64,000 nucleotides of DNA from Phorcus lineatus. Taxonomy: Eukaryota; Mollusca; Gastropoda; Trochida; Trochidae. Below the pieces are notes generated by a model. That model was given only the letters and a program-made list of their open reading frames with translations, did no database searches and had not been told where the DNA came from. The stretch covers positions 4,588,001-4,652,000 of the forward strand of contig OV121090.1 of NCBI GenBank assembly GCA_921293015.1. Reading direction: 5' to 3'. Both the position numbers and the translations under genes were made by a program. Below, piece after piece: positions 11,901 through 22,969 of the stretch (positions are counted from its first letter, which is position 1; each line of letters opens with the position of its first letter).

Positions 11901-14900
11901 GGTGCATATATGTGTTGTCACGTTCTCGCCAACATGCTTATAATTTTAAGATTCAACGATGACTGATAATTGACCCTTTCGATCACGTGACTTATACTTG
12001 CAAATAATTAATTGATGGCCATCCTTCTTTCAAACTCGTCATTTGATTATTTTCCATAATTGAAATTTTCAGGGAATCATAATTAGGAATTAATGATCTA
12101 ATGTCATAAAAATGCCTCAAACAATAATTACAACGTACTTTAGCCTTCCTAGCATCTTCGCATGCAGCAGGAGATTATCTCAAAATAGAGGCAGAACCCA
12201 GTGATTGATTCTCAACGAGAATTCTTCCTGTGCCCTCATCTTGTAGTTTGAACTCCGGAGGACATTCTCCCATCGATATTGTTATTGAACACTTAAAATT
12301 GTGATTACAAATTACCACGCACTATAATTCTTCCTATGAGATTTTCATTACCTACGTATAGGCAACTATTATAGTGCATAGTAGGTGAAGAGTGAGCATG
12401 CTTTGTGTCCAATCCGAGCAGAAATTGCCTTGAAGGGCTATAAAAATCAAGTAAACGTTATGATTGGCGGGAAACGGGTCCCTCCACAGAAGGAGTTACA
12501 ATGTGGTACAATAGCGGCGCTTCAAATCAGCGTCTATAATTGTCTCTCAGGCCATCCGAACATGCCACTCTCTGTATCGACCAGACTACTTGAAAAGATA
12601 AATAATAGATTGAATCATGCAGGTTTTGCATTCTGATATCAATATTACGTATATACTGGCGGCAGAGTGCTCTTCCCCAATTACCCTCAGGCAACGTCTT
12701 CTTCGATGGGAACATTCCGGTGCGATTTTTTTTCAAAATTCTAATGCCCTTCGTCAACCAGAATTTTGAAAAGAGCGATGCAACGAATTTGTTGGAAATT
12801 GATTTTGTGAAAATATGACGGATGCTGAGAATTTAAGGCAATGATCGAAAGTTTGCAAGTAAATCCTCCGATTTGGTGTCTTTGTTTCCTTCCGACTTCA
12901 AAATCCACGTTTCTTCTAAGCCTATGCGCAGTAATCGGACACGCGCTGATGTCCGCCATCATACATGCTAGAAAAGATTATCACCTATCGATTTTATAAA
13001 TCTGAAATCGACAACAAAATCAGCTTAATCTGAAAAAGTGTCCTATGACGTGCAAGGGCTTAGGATAAGTCGACTAAATTCGTTCACAAGTCCGGTGCAA
13101 CTTTAATCCGTCCATTTCTGCTTTCACTGTTATAACATGCGATCTATGGATTTATTTGTCTTCAGAGTTGTTTGTTTGCGATAAATCCTGTTTATGTTAT
13201 GTCTTTTCTTCATCTAATGTGTGATTGTTTAAAATCAGGCATTCTTCATTATATTTATAATTGTAAACCAAATATTCTCTGATTGCATTAACATTAATGT
13301 AATCGCTTTTGTAACATTAAATGAAGATAACTTTCGGTAGAGCAATAACGGATTTCTGGATAGCTGAAATTGTAAGGCTTTTTATTTGTTATACCTGTTT
13401 AAGCATTCTTATCATTATATAACTTAAGTTGTTGCACTTGTTTTTCAACTGCATGGGCTAGGACTAAGTGCAATAAAAACAGTGAGAAGAAACCAAAACA
13501 GTAAGCGTATTAGAACAAGCAAAATATCACGAGCCCGGTTATTTACGTTTTAACATTGCTTGATTTGTTCACCAACAGTGAAATGAAAAATGTTTGCGTC
13601 GCTGATGAGCTCTTGAACGATATTTTTGATGATTTAAGCTCTACTTTCAACAAACTCCAGGTTCCATTTAGCTTTGAAGATACAGAAAACACGTCTATGG
13701 GCTTAGATTGTTGTTTTTGGTTCGGACTAACCCCCTTCCATCGACCAACCATTACCAGACACCATCACGACTTATAGGTATATCAGTGACAGTCACAGAC
13801 CACAAACATTAATCCTGACGCAAACACATTATGTCAACTGGTGTCTCGAGTACTGCAAACCAAGGCGATTGGTATCACTTCCTGTCCATTTCGTGAGAAA
13901 TCTATAAAGCTTTGATCCAAATATTTAACCAGCTAAAGGGAAGCCCCGCTTAATGATCGGTTTATGAAGTAAACACAATTAATCTCGAACTTGTACGGGC
14001 TCTGGACTAATATTTGACATAGCTCGGGACAAGCAGAATTCCTCAAGCCTCTATATCGACGGCTGAGATAGGTCAGTGTTTCCTCGTTATACTTGGGTGT
14101 CATGGCGTATGGGTGGGTGATGATTGGTAAACTCACGGTTTGCTGTAGGCTTGAGGGGACGTCTCTCGACTGAAGCCTTTGGTTCGAATAAGAACCTTCC
14201 AGTTCCACTGTACCTTTTGGTGTCACAATATGTTTTTTTTAATACATCTGTAATATTAGGATTTTATTTTCATACTAATGAATGTTTAATAAACCATTCT
14301 TATAAACGCCCCATCAATTCAGGAATATTAAGTCATCATATTCATTCAAATGAATTACATGGTAGGCCAATCTTAATTTTATCGAAATATATACATATAT
14401 TAACATACGTTAAACGTATTAGCGGGAACTTGGTTTTCACACGTTTTCGATTAAGTGATAGGTGTTCTTTGTTCTAGACATCACTGTAATTAGCTACTTC
14501 AATTACTCACTATTTTAATGCATACACAGGCGGCAAATCTATTAGGAGAAACTCCAGGCAATGGACAGAAAAGAGTAATGACGTCACACTATCTAGTCAT
14601 TTTGTCGGTCTGTTAATGTAAGGATCATGGCAAAGGCCAATTAATTTATAATTCCAAATGAGCCGTAGACTGCAAGTCGCATTCCAATATTCCCTCACCA
14701 CCTTATTACGTAATATGGCGAGATTGCTGAAAGGCTTTAGGTAATTATTTTAGTGGCACATTTATGCTGAATGTCATGTCATTAGTGTGGGGATCAACCA
14801 GTAACTTGAGGCACTAAAACGTGTTTGTATATTGAACTCTTACCATGAATATTCGATACTGTAAAGAAACATCACGGGATAACTGCCCGTTTCAGGAACG

Positions 14901-16950
14901 AGCTATTTTTACTAGCCTGCTATTTAAAAAGACACTGGAAAACATGTATAACTTAAATTTATCTATCCATGTGACATAACATTGTATTTATTTCACTTTA
15001 TATCGAACTTCTTCACGATCAATTTCGCCCATTAAACACAATGGTCTAATATCACTGCAAGTACCTGTCATGCTTCTCGTGTTATTTCATCAGATGGGAC
15101 CACTGTTATTCAAACTGTAATTCCCCTACAATTATGTCGAATAAAGATCAATAAACGCACACCAATTGATAGCAAATCAAATCACCTGATCAAACATCGA
15201 AAGAAAGGAATAAACAAATAATCCATTCTGTGAGAGAACTCATCAATGTTTGATCCATTTGATTCAATCGAGACTGTAATGATACCTATAGCACAAAGGA
15301 ACCCCCGACATTCCGAGTATCTCAATTTGACTTATGGTCGGTCTAAATCATGAACTTTTGTTGCTTCATTCAACGGCCATTGCTTGTCTATTTGATCACG
15401 TCACGGTAAATTAAACCAGGCGGTTTCTATGTCAGTTATTCGATGTGTGGAACATGTGCTGATCACAATGCTTATCATTCCGTGCTACTGATTCTGTCTG
15501 GGTTGACCGAATGGTAGGCCCTGAAGAAGAGCTCCAATTAAACATAACAATGATCATTGATATTGACGATCGCTTTAACACTGTGCTACGTGCATTCCTG
15601 AGGTAATGGTAATATCAGCATCGATGCTGCACTTAGTCTCACTTTAGAAATGGAAACTGGCTGTTTCTTGATTTGAGCCGTACGTGAATTTCTAAGGTCT
15701 GGGACGTTATTTGATTGTTGGACACAATGCCACAATTACAAAAAGAACTTGCGAGCGTATGGAAACAGTGTTTTGTGCTCCCCGCCGGTATAAAATTTCA
15801 ATGTGAAACTGTCAGAATCCATGGCTATCGAAAATGACAGCTAGTTGGCGCCGTAATTATCCTACTTAAGTATATACCAAATGCAGGCCCGTAGCGCCAA
15901 TTTTAGAAACAAGGGATCAAACATACAAATTTTGTAGCTCAGGAAATGATTGTAAATATGATTGTAATGTTGGAATTGTATTCACTTCGCAGCAGAAAAA
16001 TGAGTAAAATACAATGCCTAAATTTGCTGACAAAACATAAACGTTTTAGCAATAAAAAAAATTCTATTAATTCCATTAATGTGAACTTTCCAAGGTTTAG
16101 AAGGTTTCATTTTCAAAGTATGCCTTTGACATTTGCATCTACTTCTCATTGTTAATTTCTATGATCTGAATCAATTTTTATTACTTACCTAGCCACGATA
16201 ATTGTTCTTTTGTCTCATTAAGCAAGTTCACGTTGATAAAATGGGTTAGTGGTACATGGAAAAAACATTAGATCAAAGTATCGCCTGTAAATCTAGGCAA
16301 TATTCTTTCTTCTTCATCACTAGACTGCGGAAACAAATGCCGTGTTTAGTCTTGCGGAACAGAGCTCTGACGTCCGAAAGGAAATGGTCCAGAAAATGCT
16401 CTATTTATATACGCTAAAATTGATAGTCTCTTTCAAAATGGGAAGTATATGCATATCGCTCAGAAAATCCATAAACATTTAGCTGCCTAAGATACTGTAG
16501 GAAGTGGCGGGTTATTGGAAAATTTCATGAATTGCGTGAACGAATCGAAGAACGATGTCACTTCACTCTTAAACTCAGAAAGGAGAAGGGCATATATATT
16601 CAAATGTAAATGAAGTTTTGTCAGTATTGAGGGCCTCATGGCCAAGAGTACAATCATTTAAAATAATAGGATTGATAGGTTAACATGTAAATATGATAAT
16701 TTGTTTACACAAACAGGTTGAGTTTCCAAAATATTGCTTTTAATTTCAAAAGATTTACATTTGATGTTGAAAAAAGTTTTTGAATTTCAATTCTGTTTGA
16801 AAAGTATGATAATAAAAAGTTATTTACATTTTTCTTCGTACAGAATAGGAGGGAACGACAAATAGAAAATAAAATTAATTTTGTTCAACATTGAACTCAA
16901 ATTTGTCAAAAATGAGAATATCGCTATTTTCATCAGCATAATATATATAT
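8980..16950. other. Intergenic or intronic DNA, no supported gene
   Basis: Eight kilobases without a convincing gene. Open frames at 9,685-9,999, 12,385-12,636, 13,543-13,777 (both strands), 13,933-14,226 and 14,124-14,477 are 70-117 codons. They overlap one another on opposite strands or read as arbitrary AT-driven sequence, and none shows a known domain. A TGACGTCA octamer lies at 14,579-14,586. I see no clear repeat array here. Confidence 0.55.
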
Positions 16951-16953
16951 ATA

Positions 16954-17101
16954 GATTATTACCAGAGTATGTTTTGATATCGTAAATATCATTATATCAA
17001 CAATAAAAATTGTATTAGGCGAGGTTTACCGAGCCTAATACATAGTTTTTATTGTTTATATAGTAATATTTACGATATAAAAACATACGAAGGTAATAAT
17101 C
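16954..17101. repeat. Long fold-back (arms about 67 nt, 12-nt apex)
   Basis: The left arm (16,954-17,020) runs from gattattacc to tgtattaggc and the right arm (17,033-17,101) is its near-perfect reverse complement, ending aggtaataatc. Shared inner blocks include tatcgtaaatat and caataaaaa. The apex reads gaggtttaccga, so CGAG-type motifs point at each other. One short mismatch stands out: cagag in the left arm faces the complement of cgaagg in the right. The structure has no open frame and looks like a MITE-type palindrome. Confidence 0.85.
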
Positions 17102-17160
17102 CTTTTATCATAAAATGTCATTTTGAAATAAACCTCCTATTTTGGTTAATTCCAATTCGC
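17046..17160 (+). repeat. Direct repeat unit 1 (right arm of the fold-back plus flank)
   Basis: The right arm of the 16,954-17,101 palindrome and its downstream flank (tttttattgtttatatagta … aataaacctcctattttgg) occur a second time at 17,477-17,580. This shows either a second, half-deleted insertion of the same element or a tandem duplication. A TGACGTCA octamer lies just downstream at 17,173-17,180. Confidence 0.75.
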
Positions 17161-17476
17161 GTCATAGGATAATGACGTCACACTAGAACAAAATAGTCCA
17201 ATTTGTCAAACCTTTTACAACAACAGTGTACGCGTTCGCTTGAATAAAACATCACACAAACGCTAACAGGTCACGTTCAAAAGTTCTCGCACCGCGTTAT
17301 ACTGAACACATTGTACGTCATTCCTGACTGCTGTCGGATTCAATAGCTGCAATATTCCTCTGTATTTTCGAGGAGAGGATAGAATTTTGGTGATTTATGG
17401 TCATTGACTGTGAACACCACCGGAAATGGACACATGTATTTCACTCGATGATCGAGAACAGGCTAGGTTATTCGGT

Positions 17477-17580
17477 TTTTATTGTTCATATAGTGATAAT
17501 TACGATAAAAAAAACATACGAAGGTAATAATCTCTTTATCATATAATGGTAAACCTCCTTATTTTGCTTAATTTGTGTCG
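17477..17580 (+). repeat. Direct repeat unit 2 (solo arm)
   Basis: This copy reads tttttattgttcatatagtg … cataatggtaaacctcctta and matches 17,046-17,160 with scattered substitutions and small indels. The left arm of the palindrome is absent, so no hairpin can form here. Confidence 0.75.
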
Positions 17581-17894
17581 ATGCGAACACAATCGCCGAT
17601 TGACAAGGCGCCCATGTTTGAATACATTGACGCCCTCGTCTGCAAAACATACCAAACTCGACACGTCGTTTGTATTGCTAAGGAAACGATTTAGGATTCG
17701 CTTTTCTCGGCAAGGAGCTAGCGAAAGTAGTGCGACCTTGTTACCCTCATTTGTATAGTTATCAGGGATCTGATAACATGATTACAAGATGGGTTTATTG
17801 CACCGATAACACTGCCCATTATATGATAAATATATATTTTAATACACTCATCTTACTATGCTGACTGTCATATACAATATAAAAACCATGCAAT

Positions 17895-18375
17895 TAGAGA
17901 CACGCACTCGACAGACGGACTGATGTTTAACAGAGACACATGTCCTAAAACTGAGACACACATTTACTATACATAGACACACGTCTGTAGACTCGGACAC
18001 TTGATCAATACTAAGAGACAAAAATCCGTCATTCTGGGACACATGTTCAACAAAGACACCCATCAACAGACGGACACAGGTTTGACAGACAGGGACACAG
18101 GTTCAACATACGAACATAAAGGCACTGGTTCGTTGGACGGGGACACATGTTCAACGACAGAGACACACGTCAACGAGCACCCATGCCCGTAGACTTGGAC
18201 ACACATTTAGCAAACGGAGACACACGTCCTTAGATTGGGACACATGTTCAACAGAGAGAGAAACACATCAGAAGAATTGGACACACGTTGATCAGAGAGA
18301 TACGCACGTTCAATAAAGAGATGCATACGTCTATAGACTGGGACACACGTTCAACAGACGGATACACGTCAACAA
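17895..18375. repeat. Degenerate minisatellite of GACACATGTTCAACAGA-type units
   Basis: About 480 bases repeat variants of gacacatgttcaacaga and gagacacacgtc with an irregular spacing of roughly 20 or 40 bases. Examples are gggacacatgttcaacaaag, gggacacaggttcaacatac and gggacacatgttcaacagag. The order of the two variants suggests an old dimeric unit. Small open frames inside it are by-products of the repeat. Confidence 0.8.
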
Positions 18376-18497
18376 ATAGATATACCACAAAATTACTTCA
18401 CAACCCACGGTACAGTCAACAATATGTCAAATACAAGACAGGCAGACTACAAAAAACATACAGAAGTTCACCATGAAGCCTTTTGTTGTTTAATATA

Positions 18498-18524
18498 AAC
18501 TGGCAGGCAAAAGAAAGTGAACAC
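18498..18524 (+). repeat. Terminal inverted repeat, 3' side of the Tc1 element
   Basis: The sequence begins aactggcaggcaaaagaaag and continues tgaacac. It is the reverse complement of the other end except for one g/a difference at the sixth base. Confidence 0.93.
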
Positions 18525-18745
18525 CTCATTTCATTGGCAGATAAGATTAAAACTAAAACTTCAATATAGTAAATGCGTTTATAATAAGATTAACAAGTGA
18601 ATACGTCAACGGAAAATATAAACATTTTTCAGTACCTTTAACAATAAATTGGATAATGACCCGAAAACGCAGGTAGGGTACCACAGATACAAGAAAACGG
18701 TGAGTGTAACAATGTCATATCAACTTTAGTGTCCCTCAATGGTAC

Positions 18746-19756
18746 TCAATAGTTAGTATGACCCCCTTGACGGTCAATGCATTCCTGTGCACGTCGTCTC
18801 ACTGATGACGTCAACCTTCTGATTACGTCATGGGGTATCCTGTTCCACTCTTGAATCAGGGCGTTTTCAAGTTCATTACGGTTGGCTGGTGGTTGGGGAC
18901 GTCTTCTAATCTGGCGATCAAGGTAATCCCAAAGATGTTCGATGGGGTTAAGATCCGGAGAGCGTGCTGGCCATGGAAGAACTTGAACATTGTTGTTGTT
19001 CAGGAAATCTTGAACCAGTCTTGCGGTGTGTGGCCTGGCGTTATCGTGTTGCAGTATGGTTCCCTGTCGTTGATTTCGGATGAATGGCACCACTACAGGT
19101 TGAAGAATTGTGTCCCTATATGTTTGGGCTTTCAGATTTCCGTTTATGATCACTAATCTTGTTCGCTGGTTGCCACAAATCCCTCCCCAAACCATAACAC
19201 CTCCTCCACCGAAAGCACGGACGTCCTGAATACAGTTGGGGGCCAGGCGCTCTCCTCTTCGACGGTAAACTCTTGCTCTACCATCGCACCTATACAATGA
19301 AAACCTGCTTTCGTCTGTAAAAAGCACTCGGTTCCATTCGCGGACCTGCCAGCGCCGAACAGTTGTTGCCCATTGACGTCTACGTCGCCTATGTTCGCGG
19401 GTCAAGGCCATTCCGCGCATGGGACGTTGAGGTCTGACACCTGCGTCACGGAGTCTTCTCAACACTGTGTGTTCACTGACAGGGCGTCCCAATGCCGTAG
19501 TTGCCGTTTCCGATGCCGTTCTGAAGCGGTTGCGCAGATGAAGGTTGCGTATGTAGCCATCTTCTTGAGGTGTTGTAACCCTCGGTCTCCCTGTTCTCGG
19601 TCTGTCCTGTGTTCCACCAGTCTGTTGTAAACGTTGGACTAGCCTGATGACCGTTCCACTGGTACAACGGAAGGTTCTTGCAATGTGGGTATTGATGGCC
19701 CCCATTTGTCGCATTCCTATCGCCCTTTCTCTCTCTGCTGCTGTTAATCGTGGCAT
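18746..19756 (-). CDS. Tc1-family transposase, 336 aa, apparently intact
   Basis: This enzyme cuts and pastes its own element by binding the terminal repeats and catalysing strand transfer at TA sites. Residues about 1-60 form the N-terminal helix-turn-helix half of the DNA-binding region. A GRPR-type linker (RTGRPR, about 54-59) follows, then a second helix-turn-helix to about residue 120. The DDE catalytic core is complete: D148 in TDESRF, D238 in QHDNARPH, and E273 in PDLNPIEHLWD. There are 34 residues between the second D and the E, the DD34E spacing of classical Tc1 elements. The glycine-rich block GGGGVMVWGG (about 183-192) is also typical. Length is normal for the family (about 340 aa), and there is no stop or frameshift. 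The start at 19,756 gives MPRLTAAERERAIG, the usual N-terminus in this group. Family identity is secure; activity is inferred. Confidence 0.95.
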   Translation of the reverse strand: MPRLTAAERERAIGMRQMGAINTHIARTFRCTSGTVIRLVQRLQQTGGTQDRPRTGRPRVTTPQEDGYIRNLHLRNRFRTASETATTALGRPVSEHTVLRRLRDAGVRPQRPMRGMALTREHRRRRRQWATTVRRWQVREWNRVLFTDESRFSLYRCDGRARVYRRRGERLAPNCIQDVRAFGGGGVMVWGGICGNQRTRLVIINGNLKAQTYRDTILQPVVVPFIRNQRQGTILQHDNARPHTARLVQDFLNNNNVQVLPWPARSPDLNPIEHLWDYLDRQIRRRPQPPANRNELENALIQEWNRIPHDVIRRLTSSVRRRAQECIDRQGGHTNY

Positions 19757-20009
19757 ACCTAGGGTGTATGAATTTTTTTGAGCTGTGATGGCTGACTACC
19801 GATTCACTGTATTTTTATCCACTTTACGCACATGCATTTCTCTGGAGACCCGAAGATCATGCTTTTCACATCTTCCGAAATGCACGTGTTTTTCCCGTTG
19901 GAAACTGAGTTGCGTTCGTTCAATTGCATTTTCAGTTCCCGACCCCCTTATATACACCTTCTTAAAATTATCTAACTCCCCGAAATATTTTACAAAATAA
20001 AAAATAAAA

Positions 20010-20036
20010 GTGTTCACTTTCTTTTGCCTGTCAGTT
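20010..20036 (-). repeat. Terminal inverted repeat, 5' side of the Tc1 element
   Basis: It reads gtgttcactttcttttgcct then gtcagtt on the plus strand. It lies upstream of the transposase start, with about 250 bases of leader between it and the ATG at 19,756. Confidence 0.93.
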
Positions 20037-20039
20037 TAT

Positions 20040-22340
20040 CTACACCACTTACAAAATGAAGTAAAAAGTTACAAATAACCCCGTTTTGTTTTGTATGTGC
20101 GAGTAGATTTATTTGATAACCGAATACATGAGTGTTATTTTTTATTCATCATCCAATATCATCTTCATTATTTTCAAATAAAAAATATATTAATTTTAAC
20201 AGAACATTGTGATATAATAATTGTTAGTCATTAACTTACCATGTTAAAACATTTCATTCATTAACAATGGTTAAAGATTTTCGTATCAGCTGATGAAAAT
20301 AGGGCATTATGCGAAACAAAAAAAATGAGAAAGAATATCAAACTTCTAACAAAAGCTCTATTTTCAACTATAGTTTTGGATGAAAAAAATACTGCTATCA
20401 TCTATAGATGAAGCCACACATTCAAACAATGGCGAGACACCAAACACGGACATACAATAGAGTGCTCCGCTGTGTCAACGCGAAAGGCACAAAAGAATAC
20501 AGACACAAAGAACATAGGCACAAGCATGAAACTCCTGAAGAGACAACAGACACCACCAAGAACGTTACATGTTCACAGATCGACGGCACAGCACACGCTT
20601 ACAGCTTCAATCGGAGCTGGACTCGTAGATGGGAAGTGTTTATTCGCGTCTGCCACTGTGCTGTAGCCCAACACCAAAGCGTCTTAATTTCTACAGTGGA
20701 CGCTGTCCTGTGATTAATATGAGCAGGGAGTCGCCCTGGAGGCGTCCACTCTCTCTTGATAGCTCGACACTTAGGGCCAAATCCCAACTCATCACTCCCC
20801 CAATTATCAAATGATTTTAGTGCTGCTCTTTGACTGCTGTTGAATACCGATCGAGGACGATTTATTTCTACGTAATTACGATCACTTACTTACCCGAAGG
20901 CACAACGAAGTCCGTGTAATTGGGAGAGGCGTAAAACGGAGTCGTTTGAGACGCATTTAACGGGCAATTCGAGATGATAACTAAGAATTCCATGGATAAA
21001 TTCCGATTTAGACAAATATTGATGGTTTAATGACGTAGGTGACAAACAATTTACTGTCCTGTATGTGGGTCGGTCCGGTATGATAGTACATTCATCACTT
21101 CCCTCAAGTGGAAGTTCTTCACGAAATAATTAAACTTTGAAGTACTTAATCAAAGGACACAAGTGATGTTCGTTACATGTTTCTATATATCTTATTTCAT
21201 TGATTCGAGTTAACGTGATTTCGATATCACGTATTGAAAAGAGGGACATTTTTCACACTATTAATTCAAGCTAGTGATGGCATCTGTATGGGTTTTACCG
21301 TTTAATGGTACACTTACTCCATATAATATATTGGCTTAGTATATATCCGATTAAATGACCTGAAAATCTTCTCACACTATGATATTAACTGGGTGTGATT
21401 TTCCGTACCATTGCATAGACGGAATAAACTTTCACGCAAACTTGTTCCATTAGTCTGGGAGCGTTGACGAGGAAGACCCGAAAAGCAGATATGTGTAAAT
21501 GACGTCACTGCCAACTTGTGCGTTAAAATCGATCCTCTTCTGCTATCTCTCAAAAGCTCTTCATGTGTGTTTTGAGCGATGGATCACTGCCTCTAAATCC
21601 TTTCATCAGTTAATCGTTAAAGATGAGACTTAAGTGCCTTGGTTTACTCCGTAAGTAATTCTAAAGAAACACATTTTCATTCAAATTAAATTGATCTCGT
21701 GTTTGGCATTGACAATGTTGTGGGATGAATCAGAAAAGGAAATTTGAGAAAGTAAACTAAGGCTGCTTTAATGTACAGCAATTATAGACAATTAAAAAAA
21801 GGCCTCTGTCTAAAATAGTTGAATGGTGTGGAACGTAGTGATTGGTGAAAGATAACAAGTGACCATGACTGTATGTTGTATATAACTTAAAGTGGATAAG
21901 ACCCTTATGTCACCAAGGACACAGAACCTATTGATTATGATTACCTATTGAAGAGATTTGACATGGCACAAGTGAGTTATCGCTGTTTCGTGCAAGCGTA
22001 AGAATACGTAATAAAACTTGTCTTATTAAATACCACATTACCAAATGATTCCTATTACAAACCCATATTAACCAAGCGCGATTGCTGACTGATTAATGAA
22101 ACTACGATTTTCTACAAAACACCGTACATGGGTAAATCATAATGTCCACAGAATAAGTATGATGTAACAATGCACTACTTCCAAATTATTTATAAACCTG
22201 GAAAGCAATCTTTTCTGAAGATAGTGATATTTTGTTGCAACCATCCGTACAGTAGTTTTTGAGATATGACATCTCAAAATGCGTAGGTGGAATAAACTTT
22301 ATATAATGTTAGAAAACGTCCAGTCATAAAAGTATCTGTT
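20040..22340. other. Intergenic or intronic DNA with one possible first exon
   Basis: Apart from the possible micro-exon at 21,623-21,650, I see no gene. The overlapping frames at 20,408-20,814 lie on both strands and look like chance. A TGACGTCA octamer lies at 21,500-21,507. Confidence 0.5.
21623..21650 (+). CDS. Possible short first coding exon (signal-peptide start)
   Basis: An ATG at 21,623 with A at -3 opens nine hydrophobic-leaning codons (MRLKCLGLL). The frame then meets a consensus donor, with the intron starting gtaagt at 21,651. The preceding 150 bases are somewhat richer in G and C than the surroundings, as an untranslated leader might be. This pattern is what a short first exon of a secreted or membrane protein looks like. 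No downstream partner exon is visible, so it may be coincidence. Confidence 0.17.
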
Positions 22341-22341
22341 C

Positions 22342-22965
22342 AGGAAAGGAATGTCTGCACAGGAAATCCATGAATGCATGGTCGATACAATTGATGATGA
22401 CTCCCTTGCTGTTCACGACATGGTGCTAGCAGACAGACGTGTGACCATTCAATAAATCGTTGAGACACTAGGCATTAGTTTTCGGGTCAGCATACACAAT
22501 ACTGACAGATGTTCTTCGCATGAGCAAGCTCTCTGTAAGATGGGTGCCAAGAATGTTAACTGGTGACCAGAAACAAAAACGCCTGGACATTTCAAATGAA
22601 CTTTTGGCTCGAATCAGGGTAGACAGGAATAATTTCCTGAAACGATTAGTGACCCAGGATGAGACGAGGGTATATCACTTTGACCCTGAAACCAAAATCC
22701 AGCTAACAGTGGAAGCATGTCAAGTTTCAACCAACATAAAGGTTCAAGCATCTGCTGGAAAAGTGATGGCCTCGTTTTTTTAGATAGAGAAAGTATCATC
22801 ACGATAGATTACTTAGAGAAGGACAAAACTATCAACGGAGCAAATTATGCTAATGATTTGAGGCAATTAAGGGCAGACATCAAGGCCAAGCGGCGAGTGA
22901 AGCTCAGTGCAGGAGTGCTGATCCGTCCACTGCACATGTCGCGACTATAATACAAGTCAACCCAG
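22342..22965 (+). pseudogene. Decayed mariner-family transposase
   Basis: Several blocks match mariner transposases of the SETMAR (Hsmar1-like) type. They are the HTH linker HDMVLADRRVTIQ (with an in-frame TAA immediately after), the signature ARWVPRML-type block (here VRWVPRMLTGDQKQKRLDIS), the first catalytic block VTQDETRVYHFDPETK, and YLEKDKTINGANYANDLRQL. The frame changes several times: near 22,480-22,520 after LGIS, around 22,690-22,760, and again after 22,915, where the second catalytic aspartate block is scrambled. Part of the N-terminal region is deleted and the third catalytic residue is absent. I could not identify terminal repeats. This is an old, inactive copy, much more damaged than the Tc1 element 2.3 kb upstream. 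Confidence 0.88.
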
Positions 22966-22969
22966 TATA

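Larger units (their letters stand above)
18498..20036 (-). mobile_element. Apparently complete Tc1-type DNA transposon
   Basis: The element is 1,539 bp. Its ends are inverted repeats (18,498-18,524 and 20,010-20,036), and each end is flanked by a TA dinucleotide (18,496-18,497 and 20,037-20,038), the target duplicated by Tc1/mariner elements. One full-length transposase frame lies between them on the minus strand. The two terminal repeats differ at one of 27 positions, which suggests fairly recent insertion. The window shows no other copy. Whether it is still mobile cannot be judged from sequence alone. Confidence 0.93.

Noticed and set aside
14124-14477. 117-codon plus-strand open frame overlapping a 97-codon minus frame
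   Set aside because: Two overlapping frames on opposite strands without recognisable motifs are most likely chance.
17895-18375. CRISPR-like array
   Set aside because: Units vary throughout without constant repeats and unique spacers, and the context is animal DNA.
18001-18476. Threonine- and histidine-rich frames inside the minisatellite
   Set aside because: They follow the repeat unit and have no stop-independent conservation; a repeat by-product.
18830-19667. Frames overlapping the Tc1 transposase (18,830-19,156 and 19,373-19,630 plus, 19,473-19,667 minus)
   Set aside because: They are alternative frames over a well-supported gene.
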